From assembly GCA_036825195.1 (NCBI GenBank), contig DAISYQ010000014.1:3737-67736 (forward strand): a stretch of DNA of 64,000 nucleotides, in the 5' to 3' direction. The notes beneath the pieces are model-generated. The model searched no databases and was not told where the DNA came from. It was given only the letters and a program-made list of their open reading frames with translations. This stretch comes from UBA2210 sp036825195. Its GTDB lineage: Bacteria; Desulfobacterota; Syntrophia; Syntrophales; UBA2210. Positions 25,750 to 34,753 of this stretch are shown one piece after another (position 1 is the first letter of the stretch; each line of letters begins with the position of its first letter). The position numbers and the translations under genes were made by a program.

Positions 25750-27384
25750 ATGAGATTACAGACAATCATTCTCCTCACGCTTGGCATTATTGTGTGTATT
25801 GCATGCTCATCAGGAAATCACTTTCGCACGGACAAGCCAACGGACAGCGTCTATATCCTGGCAGATACGCAAAGAGACGATACTTCGGCCAAAGCCCGCG
25901 AAATAATCGAAGGAATCATATCGACCGTCGATGACACCCGCACCTATCCCGCGGTCAGTATTACCAATCCTCTTGACGGAGCCCTTTTCCCCATAGATAT
26001 CGCATCACCGGCAATACAATGGAATTGCGCGGACTCCAGCGCGTCACTGTGGCTGGTACGGATTTCCTTTCAAGGTGAGGGGCAGACCGTCAATTGCCTT
26101 ACCCGTGAAGCTTTATGGACACCTGATCGCAATACATGGGAATTGATCAAGGAGCATTCTGTCGATGGCGATGCGGTTCTATCGATTTTCGGAATAGATA
26201 CGGAAAATGGCATCGCCATTGCCGGCAGAGGACAGATCTCCTTTGCAACCTCCCGCGATCCCGTCGGCGCGCCCATCCTGTACATGCAGATGCCGCTCCC
26301 CTTTGCTTTTGCTCAAACCCATCCCGAACTCTTCAGGTGGCTGCTGGCGGACCTTTCGTCCTATGAAAAGCCTCCGGTCGTGCTTGAGAAGATGCCGGTC
26401 TGCGGGAACTGCCATTCCTTTTCCCGGGACGGAACCGTACTGGGCATGGATATCGACTATGGGGGAGACAAAGGCGGATACGTGATGGCGAATATGGGAA
26501 AAACCGTCGATGTGTTCCCGGACGATATTATCAGCTGGAACACTGTTAAAGGATCGGATGATTCGATTGTAAATTTTGGGTTCTTCCCCAAGGTATCGCC
26601 CGATGGCAGCTATGTCATTGCCACGGTACAGGAACGGTCTTTTTTTATCAGGCTGAACGATCCGGCTTTTTCACAATTCTTTTTTCTTGCCGCAGGTGCG
26701 CTTTCTTATTGTGTGCCGTCGGATAAGACCTTTCATCTTCTCTCAGGAGCTGATGATCCCGCCTTCGTTCAGACCTGTCCCGACTGGAGTCATGACGGAA
26801 CGTATATCGCATTCTCACGGGCGTCCGTCAATGCCGATCTCGTTGATCTGGTGGTGAAGGAGGCCCTTCGCGATGTCGATCATGACATCCCCCTCTCGGT
26901 TCTGAACGAGAAATATCAGATACAGTACGATCTGTACCACATTCCCTTCAACAACGGCAGAGGAGGTATTCCCGAACCGATTGACGGAGCGAGCAGAAAC
27001 GGCATGAGCAACTACTTCCCACGGTATTCGCCGGACGGGAAATGGATCGTGTTCTGCAAGAGTAAAAGCGGACTGGCCCTGCAGCCCGACAGCCGTCTCT
27101 ATATTGTTCCCGCCGGGGGCGGCACAGCCAGGGAACTGATCGCCAACCGCCATATCATGAACTCCTGGCACAGCTGGTCGCCCAACGGACGATGGCTTGT
27201 CTTTTCATCGAAGGAGACGGGTCCCTTTACCACACAGTATCTTTGTCATATCGATGCAGAAGGAAACGACAGCGTACCGGTCCTGCTGTCAAGATTACAG
27301 GATCGCAACCTCTCCAATCTGGTTCCCGAATTTGGAAATATTCGGCCCGAGGCGTTACAGCGCATCTGCATAGAGAAATTCTAA
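25750..27384 (+). CDS. TolB-like propeller lipoprotein with a CxxCH motif
   Basis: A 544-residue envelope protein. A hydrophobic signal ends in IVCIACSSG, a plausible lipobox with Cys19. The C-terminal half shows PD40/TolB-type blades: FPKVSPDGSYVIATV, CPDWSHDGTYIAFSRA, YFPRYSPDGKWIVFCKSKSG, HSWSPNGRWLVFSSKETG. At 218-222 the sequence PVCGNCHSFSRDG contains CGNCH, a c-type heme-binding pattern, or else a structural cysteine pair conserved in a subfamily of TolB-like proteins. It is likely periplasmic or outer-membrane anchored. Role unknown; a shared terminator separates it from the convergent lipoprotein gene. Confidence 0.75.
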   Translation: MRLQTIILLTLGIIVCIACSSGNHFRTDKPTDSVYILADTQRDDTSAKAREIIEGIISTVDDTRTYPAVSITNPLDGALFPIDIASPAIQWNCADSSASLWLVRISFQGEGQTVNCLTREALWTPDRNTWELIKEHSVDGDAVLSIFGIDTENGIAIAGRGQISFATSRDPVGAPILYMQMPLPFAFAQTHPELFRWLLADLSSYEKPPVVLEKMPVCGNCHSFSRDGTVLGMDIDYGGDKGGYVMANMGKTVDVFPDDIISWNTVKGSDDSIVNFGFFPKVSPDGSYVIATVQERSFFIRLNDPAFSQFFFLAAGALSYCVPSDKTFHLLSGADDPAFVQTCPDWSHDGTYIAFSRASVNADLVDLVVKEALRDVDHDIPLSVLNEKYQIQYDLYHIPFNNGRGGIPEPIDGASRNGMSNYFPRYSPDGKWIVFCKSKSGLALQPDSRLYIVPAGGGTARELIANRHIMNSWHSWSPNGRWLVFSSKETGPFTTQYLCHIDAEGNDSVPVLLSRLQDRNLSNLVPEFGNIRPEALQRICIEKF

Positions 27385-27423
27385 AGGAAACTCCCCCGAA
27401 ACTGCCTGCGAGGGAGCTTCCTT
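27384..27423. terminator. Bidirectional terminator between convergent genes
   Basis: AAGGAA-CTCCC pairs with GGGAG-TTCCTT, an 11-bp stem with one internal mismatch and a loop of about 16. It serves the TolB-like gene from the left and could serve the lipoprotein gene from the right. Confidence 0.6.
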
Positions 27424-27447
27424 ATTCGTGTCGCTGCCCGGCGAAAT

Positions 27448-28977
27448 CTATCCGGCGTAACCGTTGAGAACCGCCTGTATCGCGTCGGAAGAACCTTTCA
27501 GAGAAAACGTATCTTCCTCAAGGCGGGATTGGGTGGAATATTGAATCGTTACCCGGGAACCCTTCATCAGCCCGACAAGGAGTTTCTCTTCGAGAGGAGC
27601 CTGAATACCGGCATAGAGGCGATAGTGGACAACGTTCCCCATATGCTGGTATCTCGTCAGATCGGTTCCCTGAGGTCCCACAAGGTATTGCTGGAGTTCG
27701 ATGGGGCTTGAGTTGCCGATACGCAACGTGAGAGGAACATCCGTAACCATCCGTTTTGCGGGAAAGAATGAAAGCCACAGAACCCCTTCCCTTGAATCGA
27801 CCGATAGGGCAAGAAGACTGCCGCGTGAACTGATCGTATAGGTGTACGGTATCATCCGTTCCGGCCCGGAACTCTCATCTTTTTTGTTCAGCATTCCGGT
27901 CAGACTCTTTAATATGCCGTCGGAGTCCGACACTTCAGGGTATTGTGCAATGGCCGATTCCCACCGATTCTTGATCTTATGGTTGATGGGAGCGACGGCG
28001 TTGTTGAAGGGAAGTACCAGATTCAGATCACTGCGGTTCTGAGCCTTTCTGAGCGTCTCCCTGTCGAAGGTTCCGAACATGGCCACCTGACGCTCATACT
28101 GTTTCGTGAACGGCTGCTCCTTGCCGGGCCGGTAAGCAAGCTTGAAATAGAGAGGTTTCTCATCGAGGAGCCTGAAGGTCCCGGGCAGCACGGCCACCCG
28201 CCATCCGTCGTAGTCATAATACCGTGATGAGTCGGAATACCCCTTCGACTTTATGTCCGCATCATCGACCATGAACCGAAGGCCGGCCGTGACGGAGAGG
28301 CGGTCCATCACGAAAGCAAATACATAATACATGTCGGCGCCCTCGGGAAGCCTGTCCGGTTTTCCCATGGCAACGGCATTGTCCGCCGCGAAACGGTAAA
28401 GGGTTTCAAAGGAGTTGAACAGTTTCATCGTATTCTTCGGCATCTTCTTTTTCGGCACGATAAAGGCAACAACCTCCGGATCGTCGGGAAAGACCGGCAT
28501 GATACCGCTCCGGGAGATTCGGACGCCGTTATCCACGATTCGATAGGTGGCGTCATAGAAGAGGATCATCCGACGGCCCAGGATATCCTGAAAATCGAGG
28601 GAACCCGAAAGGGTCATGGATTGCTGAAATTCCGTGGATTGACCGTATTGAAGAATCTTATGCTGAACCAGCACGAAAGTGGACGGAACGAGAGCCTTCC
28701 AGGGTTTTTCTACGTCCTGCTCCAATTTGATACTGGACACCTTCTGCGGATCTTCGCCGTATGCGGAAACCCCCATTGCCGCCGAGACCAGTTTGATATC
28801 GGCGGGGATTGCCTTGTTAGGGAGATAGATCGACCGGGGTTCCTCCTGATTGGAAGAAGAACCGGGAAGTACCTGCGTCAGAGCCGCCATTTGTTCCTTG
28901 CAGCCGGTGAGAAGGAATATCAGGAGGCTTATCATCGCTGCGATACATACGTACAGAATATGATTGTTTCGTTTCAT
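27448..28977 (-). CDS. Lipoprotein of unknown function
   Basis: A 509-residue protein with a lipoprotein signal (charged KRNNH, hydrophobic core, LLTGC lipobox near residue 25). ATG 28977 is chosen because GGAGGG lies upstream; an in-frame start 24 bases earlier overlaps this site. The mature part is rich in beta-type segments with no domain I recognise; it resembles no enzyme. It follows the secreted protein gene at 28998 with about 20 bases between, so the two probably form one operon and act together at the cell envelope. Confidence 0.7.
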   Translation of the reverse strand: MKRNNHILYVCIAAMISLLIFLLTGCKEQMAALTQVLPGSSSNQEEPRSIYLPNKAIPADIKLVSAAMGVSAYGEDPQKVSSIKLEQDVEKPWKALVPSTFVLVQHKILQYGQSTEFQQSMTLSGSLDFQDILGRRMILFYDATYRIVDNGVRISRSGIMPVFPDDPEVVAFIVPKKKMPKNTMKLFNSFETLYRFAADNAVAMGKPDRLPEGADMYYVFAFVMDRLSVTAGLRFMVDDADIKSKGYSDSSRYYDYDGWRVAVLPGTFRLLDEKPLYFKLAYRPGKEQPFTKQYERQVAMFGTFDRETLRKAQNRSDLNLVLPFNNAVAPINHKIKNRWESAIAQYPEVSDSDGILKSLTGMLNKKDESSGPERMIPYTYTISSRGSLLALSVDSREGVLWLSFFPAKRMVTDVPLTLRIGNSSPIELQQYLVGPQGTDLTRYQHMGNVVHYRLYAGIQAPLEEKLLVGLMKGSRVTIQYSTQSRLEEDTFSLKGSSDAIQAVLNGYAG

Positions 28978-28997
28978 TGTTTTCCCTCCGTATTCCA

Positions 28998-29819
28998 TCA
29001 AGCGTCTATCGGAGACATGGATGTGTCGCCGATATCGGGTGTTCCTCCGGTAGTACCGTCGTGAGTCATATCACCGACCCCTTTGCCGGTTCCGGCCTTC
29101 TGAATAAGGTCGATCGTTCCGAAGGCCGGATTCAGGTTGATAGCATGGTCGATAAGCCCCTTTCCGGCGGCGCTGTTCAACCCGTCTTCGGCGGCTTCGG
29201 TCTGGCTCTTTCCCTTTGAGAGACTCTTGTCATAGGTTTCGGCGCCCGTCATGAGGGCTCCGGTGATAAGCGCTGCCGCACCGTATGCCGCCGCCGTCGC
29301 CTTGGCCCCTGCAATGGTAATACCAAGAGCGGTTGCCGCCGCCGGCGCCATGGCAATAAGACCGGCCACGGCACCGATAAAAGCCATGGTGGCGATGGCG
29401 ATCTTCGCCTTTACCTTGATGAGACCGGCGATACTGCCCATGATACCGTAGGTTGAGGCGACAGCACTGTGAAACGTGGCCGTCAGTGAATGATATTTCT
29501 GGCTCATCCACTGCGATAGGGCCGTGGAAATATCCTTATTGGGCGCCTTGTAGGTCAGCGGCGTCGTACCGTCAGAAACGGTACTCTCCGGATTCGTATA
29601 TGAATCCGGAATACCGTAATCCAGATCGTCGGGTGGTGTAAAAGTCAGGGGTGGTCCACCGACACCGGTATCTGTCTGCGTATAGGCTTCTCCGTCTCCA
29701 CCGGCGTCTCCGGAACCTCCTCCGGAATCGCCGCCCCCTCCGTCGCCGTAAGCGTAAATCTGAGCCGGCAATAACACCAGACATGCCACGAGAATCATCG
29801 ATATCAACTTATTTCCCAT
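28998..29819 (-). CDS. Secreted glycine-rich protein with alanine-rich hydrophobic core
   Basis: A 273-residue protein. It has a signal peptide (residues 1-25, ending PAQIYAYG), then a low-complexity GDGGGGDSGGGSGDAGGDG tract, a proline-rich stretch, and a long alanine/glycine/isoleucine region (about 125-200) with at least two segments hydrophobic enough to cross a membrane. The C-terminal 60 residues are polar and end in DTSMSPIDA. AGGAGG precedes the ATG. No family is recognised. The pattern (glycine-rich head, hydrophobic core, polar tail, lipoprotein partner downstream) is reminiscent of secreted toxins or surface matrix proteins, but this is speculation. Confidence 0.65.
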   Translation of the reverse strand: MGNKLISMILVACLVLLPAQIYAYGDGGGGDSGGGSGDAGGDGEAYTQTDTGVGGPPLTFTPPDDLDYGIPDSYTNPESTVSDGTTPLTYKAPNKDISTALSQWMSQKYHSLTATFHSAVASTYGIMGSIAGLIKVKAKIAIATMAFIGAVAGLIAMAPAAATALGITIAGAKATAAAYGAAALITGALMTGAETYDKSLSKGKSQTEAAEDGLNSAAGKGLIDHAINLNPAFGTIDLIQKAGTGKGVGDMTHDGTTGGTPDIGDTSMSPIDA

Positions 29820-30055
29820 ACGGTATTCCTCCTGAGAGTGAGAGTATCTGGTTTCCATTTCGAAAATGGTTTCGCACCGTAACACCTTAGCATAGTTTTG
29901 TAAATGGTAATTAGTGTGCAATCTTATTGGGTATGGTCTAGAGGAGCGGTTGCCAAATAACAAGGTGAATATCATTGCCGTTTATGCTAAAGATAGCAGG
30001 CGGACGGTTTCAGGCACGAATCCGGCCCTGTAAAACGTATACGAAACGGAAACTG

Positions 30056-30820
30056 ATGGAAACATTCGAGATAGGCATTATTGGCGGCACCGGCGGCATC
30101 GGAAAATGGTTTGCCGGCTTTTTCACTGAAGAGGGATATACCGTTCATGTGTCGGGGAGAAGAACCGGTTTGAGCATCAATGAAATGGCCCGGGTCTGCC
30201 GTGTGGTAATCATCAGCGTACCGATAAATGTTACGAATGCAGTTATCGAGGAGATCGGCCCTAAGATGAAGGAGGATTCTCTCCTCATGGATTTTACCTC
30301 CCTGAAAGAAGAACCGGTCAGGGCGATGCTGGCATCCTCCCGTTCGGAGGTAATGGGATGTCACCCCCTCTTCGGCCCCGATGTCCCGTCGATAGAGGGG
30401 CTCAATATCGCCCTGTGCCCCGCCAGGATCGACCGGTGGAATGGCTGGCCGGAAGGAGTTTTCAGGAAACGGGGCGCCCATGTCTTCGAAGTGGAACCGA
30501 GGAAACACGATGAGATGATGTCCATCATCCAGGGGTTGAACCACCTCGACACCATTACGTTGGGGCTGACCCTGAAAGAGACCGGTGTCGATCCCGCCGA
30601 GCTGAAAGAATTTTCCACTCCCATCTTCGATACGAAACTCGCTATCATCGAAAAGGTATGCACCCAGAATCCCCGGCTCTACGCGGATATCATCACCGGT
30701 AATCCGGACATCAACAGGCTCATCGCGATCTACGAACAGAGCCTCTCCAAGCTGAAAGCACTCGTGGAGAAAAACGATGCCGAAGGACTGACGGAACTGA
30801 TCAAAAGCAGTTTCGAGTAA
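30056..30820 (+). CDS. tyrA: Prephenate dehydrogenase-like protein (TyrA family)
   Basis: A 254-residue NAD(P)-dependent dehydrogenase. FEIGIIGGTGGIGKWFAGFF is the dinucleotide motif at residues 4-23; VMGCHPLFGPD with the catalytic histidine and the helical NHLDTITLGLTLKE region fit the TyrA family, which oxidises prephenate (or arogenate) towards tyrosine. It is shorter than fused bacterial TyrA enzymes and has no chorismate mutase or ACT domain, resembling the compact archaeal type. It is unlinked to the aro operon at 44-52 kb, which has pheA but no tyrA, so this gene may complete tyrosine synthesis. ATG 30056 is preferred because the motif then starts at residue 4. Confidence 0.8.
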   Translation: METFEIGIIGGTGGIGKWFAGFFTEEGYTVHVSGRRTGLSINEMARVCRVVIISVPINVTNAVIEEIGPKMKEDSLLMDFTSLKEEPVRAMLASSRSEVMGCHPLFGPDVPSIEGLNIALCPARIDRWNGWPEGVFRKRGAHVFEVEPRKHDEMMSIIQGLNHLDTITLGLTLKETGVDPAELKEFSTPIFDTKLAIIEKVCTQNPRLYADIITGNPDINRLIAIYEQSLSKLKALVEKNDAEGLTELIKSSFE

Positions 30821-30987
30821 GGTGACGCTGAGGAACGACTTTCATTTCTCCAATAAATTCCTTGACTTTAAAAGTCATACATGTAACATCGACCGGAAAA
30901 TGCGCTTGTTTATTAACAGATAATCGATTTCAGGCATCATGAACCCCTTATCACCAGACAAGAGGGAACTATGATCTGACTACCATA

Positions 30988-31018
30988 CCCCGTTACACAT
31001 ACAGTGACGGGGTTTTTT
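30988..31018 (+). terminator. Rho-independent terminator
   Basis: CCCCGT pairs with ACGGGG around a loop that can add AC/GT pairs, then six T residues. It lies 168 bases after tyrA. The rest of the 30821-31319 gap shows no gene; the AT content rises sharply here. A similar hairpin (CCCG...CGGG, then T-rich) is at 38098-38127. Confidence 0.75.
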
Positions 31019-31319
31019 CGTTTTATAACTACCAATGTATGCCGCGGTAAAAAAGCAGGGCTAACAAAGAGGGGAACGTACAGCCCATTCAGATATTCTT
31101 ATGCAACTCGTTCGGGTGTGCGAAGACGCGCTGACGTTCTGTAGAGGATATTACAGATTATTATTCAATTCATCGTATTTTGTTTTATGCAGAAAACCGG
31201 CTATTTAATGTTCAGGAAACGTTGTGCTGATTCGGTCAGCGTACAGCGCTTCCCGAACCATAGGATTAATTGATTCAATTTAGGATTGGTAATCCGCTAT
31301 ATGTTAGACAAAATGAACA

Positions 31320-31850
31320 ATGAAAGTTAATTTGATCGATAAGCATGACGTAGTTAAGAGGCAGATTAAAGAAGCGGTTCGCCTATTCTTTGAGCAGCGT
31401 GATGCTGTCGTGATCCATACGATAATTGCTTCAGCTCATCAAATTCTGATTGATTTGGGAAAGGCAAAAGGGATTGAAAGTTTCGTGAAAAACACACAGG
31501 TGTTAAAAGGCAACGAAATTCAGAACTTTATTAGCTTGATTAACTACCCGTATAACTTCTTCAAACACGCAAATAGGGATGCTACAGCTAAAATAGATAT
31601 AGGTCCTCTTGAACAATTCATACAGGATTTCGTTATGGATGCAATTGTTATGCTCCAGAGGTTGTGTGGCGACATACCTATAGAAGCTAAAGTTTATTGG
31701 ATGTGGTTCGTATCTAAGTATCCTGAGTACTTTGATGATTGTCCTGACGATAGTGAAATCAAAAAGATGCAAGAACAAGGCTTAGCGAATTGGGATTTCC
31801 CAACCATTTGTCAGTTTTTAACATTTTGCGATGTGGTAAACGAGGTTTAA
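31320..31850 (+). CDS. Conserved hypothetical protein, AT-rich gene
   Basis: A 176-residue soluble protein, mostly helical by composition, with the segments EAVRLFFEQRDAVVIHTIIASAHQILIDL and LINYPYNFFKHANRD. I do not recognise a domain with certainty. Codon use is AT-richer than the aro or hydrogenase genes, in line with recent acquisition. The Shine-Dalgarno site is weak. It is flanked by 470 bases of non-coding DNA upstream and by a small membrane-protein gene with its own strong ribosome site downstream. The reading frame itself is convincing. Confidence 0.6.
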   Translation: MKVNLIDKHDVVKRQIKEAVRLFFEQRDAVVIHTIIASAHQILIDLGKAKGIESFVKNTQVLKGNEIQNFISLINYPYNFFKHANRDATAKIDIGPLEQFIQDFVMDAIVMLQRLCGDIPIEAKVYWMWFVSKYPEYFDDCPDDSEIKKMQEQGLANWDFPTICQFLTFCDVVNEV

Positions 31851-31916
31851 TCTAACCACACAGTTCAAATGTTATACGACTAATACAATGTATCCCCAAT
31901 CAAAGGAGGTAAATAC

Positions 31917-32336
31917 ATGAATGAAAACAATCTCAGGCCCTTAGCTGTTACATTTGTCGCAAGCGGAATTTGGGATACGATAGCCGGTATTCTGTATCTC
32001 TTTGTGATCGGGACAGGTCGATTAATCGACGAACCTCAGACCCATTCTTTTTACAGCGTATTTCTTGCATCTTTCTTTTTCTGCTTTGCTTATCTGCAAT
32101 TTTTGTCGTCTGTTAATATTCGAAGATATATTTTTAATGTTGGCTGCCTGATTATCGGCAGGATTTTCTATGTCATTCAGTTGTACGCCTATATACTGTT
32201 TTACAAGGATTTCCCTTCCACATTCTGGTTCACCGGAATTGTCGATGCCTCTTTCACGCTCTTGTATCTCATTTTCGCCTTCCGCGGCGGTTTAGGAATG
32301 AAGAACTTGTTTTTACCAGTTAAAGAAACGGCATAA
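31917..32336 (+). CDS. Small four-helix membrane protein
   Basis: A 139-residue protein with four hydrophobic segments at about residues 8-30, 45-65, 70-95 and 105-125, so an inner-membrane protein with little outside the bilayer. AAAGGAGG precedes the ATG. The nitroreductase-like gene follows after 22 bases, suggesting co-transcription. No family recognised. Confidence 0.7.
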   Translation: MNENNLRPLAVTFVASGIWDTIAGILYLFVIGTGRLIDEPQTHSFYSVFLASFFFCFAYLQFLSSVNIRRYIFNVGCLIIGRIFYVIQLYAYILFYKDFPSTFWFTGIVDASFTLLYLIFAFRGGLGMKNLFLPVKETA

Positions 32337-32358
32337 AATAAGTATGGGAGGTCAGAAA

Positions 32359-33330
32359 ATGGAAAACCGATTCAAGGAGATTATTCATTACGCCACACTG
32401 GCACCTTCGGGACATAATACCCAGCCCTGGACATTTTCGATCAGAAACAACTCTATTCGGATATATCCCGATTACTCACGAAGGCTTCCCGTCGTTGATC
32501 CTGATGACCATGCCTTGTTTATCAGCCTGGGATGCGCTCTGGAAAATCTTATCATTGCGGCGAACCGCATGGGCTATGGTGCACAGGTAGAGTGTCTCCC
32601 GCCGGATGAAGAGAAAGGGTGCATCCGAGTAACTCTTAACGAGGAAGAGGTGGAATGTGATACCGACCTTTTCGATGCCATCCCGAATCGACAGGCAACC
32701 CGGAGTAAGTATGACAACCGGCCGATTCCCGCTGAAGACCTGGAGAAACTCAGACAGGCCGGTAAGCAGGACAGGGTTTCTTTTGTTGTGTTTACCGAGG
32801 AAAAAGAAATCGATCCGATCATAGAATTTGTAAAAGAGGGGAATGTACTGCAGTTTCGCAATAAGGCATTTGTCAATGAGCTAATCGAATGGATCCGTTT
32901 CAGGAAAAAGGACGCTCTCACATATCGTGACGGACTGAACCCTGCTTCCATGGGATTACCGTTCGTCCCGACATGGATGGGCCGATTTATTCTGAATACC
33001 TTTGCCACTCCTGAAGGTGAGGCAAAAAAATGTGAAAAGCTCATCCGTGAGTCATCGGGATTGGCATTGTTTATCGCCGAATCAGATGATAGAGAATCTT
33101 GGATCAATGTGGGCCGAAGTTTTGAACGGACTGTACTCAAGGCCACCGCTCTCAATATCAAACATGCCCATATGAATATGCCCTGCGAAGAAGTAGCGAT
33201 ACGAGAAAAACTACAAAAGCATTTGGGGTTGAAAAACGGGCATTCTCTGTTGTTATTGCGGATAGGGTACTCAGATCCCATGCCTAAATCCTATCGTCGC
33301 CCTTTGAAAGATGTGTTGATCGAATCCTAA
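32359..33330 (+). CDS. Nitroreductase-like FMN protein (Acg type)
   Basis: A 323-residue protein. The start HYATLAPSGHNTQPWTFSI (residues 7-25) is the signature of Acg-like members of the nitroreductase superfamily, followed by LFISLGCALENLIIAANRMG and NRQATRSKYDNRPI. A C-terminal GHSLLLLRIGY segment closes the fold. These proteins bind FMN; many act in stress or dormancy responses, and some lack reductase activity. ATG 32359 is chosen because GGGAGG lies 8 bases upstream. It is probably co-transcribed with the membrane protein before it and perhaps the PDZ protein after it. Confidence 0.83.
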   Translation: MENRFKEIIHYATLAPSGHNTQPWTFSIRNNSIRIYPDYSRRLPVVDPDDHALFISLGCALENLIIAANRMGYGAQVECLPPDEEKGCIRVTLNEEEVECDTDLFDAIPNRQATRSKYDNRPIPAEDLEKLRQAGKQDRVSFVVFTEEKEIDPIIEFVKEGNVLQFRNKAFVNELIEWIRFRKKDALTYRDGLNPASMGLPFVPTWMGRFILNTFATPEGEAKKCEKLIRESSGLALFIAESDDRESWINVGRSFERTVLKATALNIKHAHMNMPCEEVAIREKLQKHLGLKNGHSLLLLRIGYSDPMPKSYRRPLKDVLIES

Positions 33331-33406
33331 AAAATGTTACCATTAATAGGTCGAATCGGCTGCTGAAGCGTAGCGCTCGGCATAATCCCTATTGGAGAAG
33401 TTTGTT

Positions 33407-33811
33407 ATGAGAACAAATACCTTTCACATTAAAGTGATATTGCTGTTTCTCCTGTGTGTAGTCGTCCTTGTGCCTTCAATGGCAAAAAGTGAAGAGTTCG
33501 GAGGATTTGGAATCGTTGTCGCACAGTTGTATGATATCGAATCGCCCGACAATATGGGTGAAATTGTTATACTCCATGTTTTTCAGGGCAGTGAAGCAGA
33601 CAAATCAGGCATACGATCCGGAGATATTATTGTGGAGGTCGATGGCAAGCGGACTGCGGGAAGACCTTTTAAAGATATTATACTCGATAGCTTGCGCGGC
33701 AAGGTTGGATCATGCTCGGATGTGAAAATCAAAAGAGTGCCTGAGAATAGTACCATGCTGTTTAAGATAAAGCGGGCTCTTATCACCTATGAACCACAGA
33801 AAGCGGGTTAG
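33407..33811 (+). CDS. Secreted single-PDZ-domain protein
   Basis: A 134-residue protein with an N-terminal signal (hydrophobic VILLFLLCVVVLVPSMA, about residues 9-26), then a PDZ fold: GFGIVVAQL, the carboxylate-binding region, FQGSEADKSGIRSGDIIVEVDGKRTAG and a final LFKIKRA strand. PDZ domains bind C-terminal peptides and recruit or regulate proteases; no protease domain is present, so it may be an adaptor in the periplasm. The start at 33407 has GGAGAAG upstream. Confidence 0.75.
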   Translation: MRTNTFHIKVILLFLLCVVVLVPSMAKSEEFGGFGIVVAQLYDIESPDNMGEIVILHVFQGSEADKSGIRSGDIIVEVDGKRTAGRPFKDIILDSLRGKVGSCSDVKIKRVPENSTMLFKIKRALITYEPQKAG

Positions 33812-33946
33812 GGATGAATGAGATCGTGACTTCCCGAAATCGGTATAGTCCGTTGAGTCTAGTAATATGAGCGATATAGACTGATACCTTTCCATCCCCC
33901 TGAGGACCAGGAGAATGGAAAGGTTCAGGGAATGCGGCTATTGGAC

Positions 33947-34753
33947 TTACATGCTGGTAGGCATCGTTATGAGCATATTATTTTCGACCTTCTGAACCCC
34001 GTCAATCTCTGAAACCAGGTCCACATATCTCTTGCTTTCCATGCTCGAGGGTGCGCTTCCACTCAAGGTCACCACGCCTTTTTCCGCCTTGGCATGAATA
34101 CCGCTGATATCAGCATTTAACAGTGTGTTTTCAACCTTTTGTTGAAGAATAAGATCATCCAATCTTTCCCGATAGCTCTGGACATCCTTCATCGCCTCGA
34201 CAGCCGTAGTCGCCTGCAAGATCATATTGACTGCCACATCCACCGGGAGATCACGGGTATTGAGTGTGAGATCATAGAGGTATGTATCTTCCCAATCAAC
34301 ATCGAAGAAGGTTCGAATGAATCCCCCGGAGTCACGGTCACTCTGCCTCAGGATTCGCAGCAATGCTTTTTCGTCACCTTTATGTTGTGTGGCGAGTCGC
34401 GTGACGCGGTCCTGTAGCGGAGCGATGATCCGGACATGAAGAACACCGGGGATCCCCTTGAGAAGAACCTGTCCGCCGCGACCGACGATCACCACATTGT
34501 CCTTGCTGGCGGATTCGTAGATAAGCGCCTGCATCGCATGGAAGAACTTCTGTCCCTGTATCTGCCATTTGACCCAGAAATGAAGACTCTTTTCATCGAA
34601 TTTCTCCACTTCCGGGACTGCCAGTCCGTACGAGGTAAGCCCTCGTTCGATTTCCTCTCTGTCAAGATATTTGTATTGGAGTTTACCGGATACTTCCTGG
34701 GCGATTTTTTCTCCCAGGCTTCCCATTTGCCGAGAAATTGTGATAACTGCCAT
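33947..34753 (-). CDS. Cytidylate-kinase-like protein fused to a BON domain
   Basis: A 268-residue protein. Residues 1-190 match the cytidylate kinase-like family: VITISRQMGSLGEKIA at the P-loop position, YLDREEIE, VVIVGRGGQVLL and the R-rich lid around RVTRLATQHKGDEK. Residues 200-268 form a BON domain: VENTLLNADISGIHAKAEKGVVTLSGSAPSS...VSEIDGVQKVENNMLI. BON domains usually bind membranes or phospholipid in envelope proteins, yet no signal peptide is present. AGGAGGG lies upstream of ATG 34753. The kinase substrate is unknown; nucleotide kinase activity is not assured because the P-loop is atypical. Confidence 0.82.
   Translation of the reverse strand: MAVITISRQMGSLGEKIAQEVSGKLQYKYLDREEIERGLTSYGLAVPEVEKFDEKSLHFWVKWQIQGQKFFHAMQALIYESASKDNVVIVGRGGQVLLKGIPGVLHVRIIAPLQDRVTRLATQHKGDEKALLRILRQSDRDSGGFIRTFFDVDWEDTYLYDLTLNTRDLPVDVAVNMILQATTAVEAMKDVQSYRERLDDLILQQKVENTLLNADISGIHAKAEKGVVTLSGSAPSSMESKRYVDLVSEIDGVQKVENNMLITMPTSM

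Noticed and set aside
31060..31875. Possible integron attC sites (TAACAAA at 31060, GTTAGAC at 31303, ATCTAAC and GTTATAC at 31850-31875)
   Set aside because: The spacings, about 250 and 28 bases, do not fit attC elements of 57-140 bases, the arms are not complementary, and there is no integrase.
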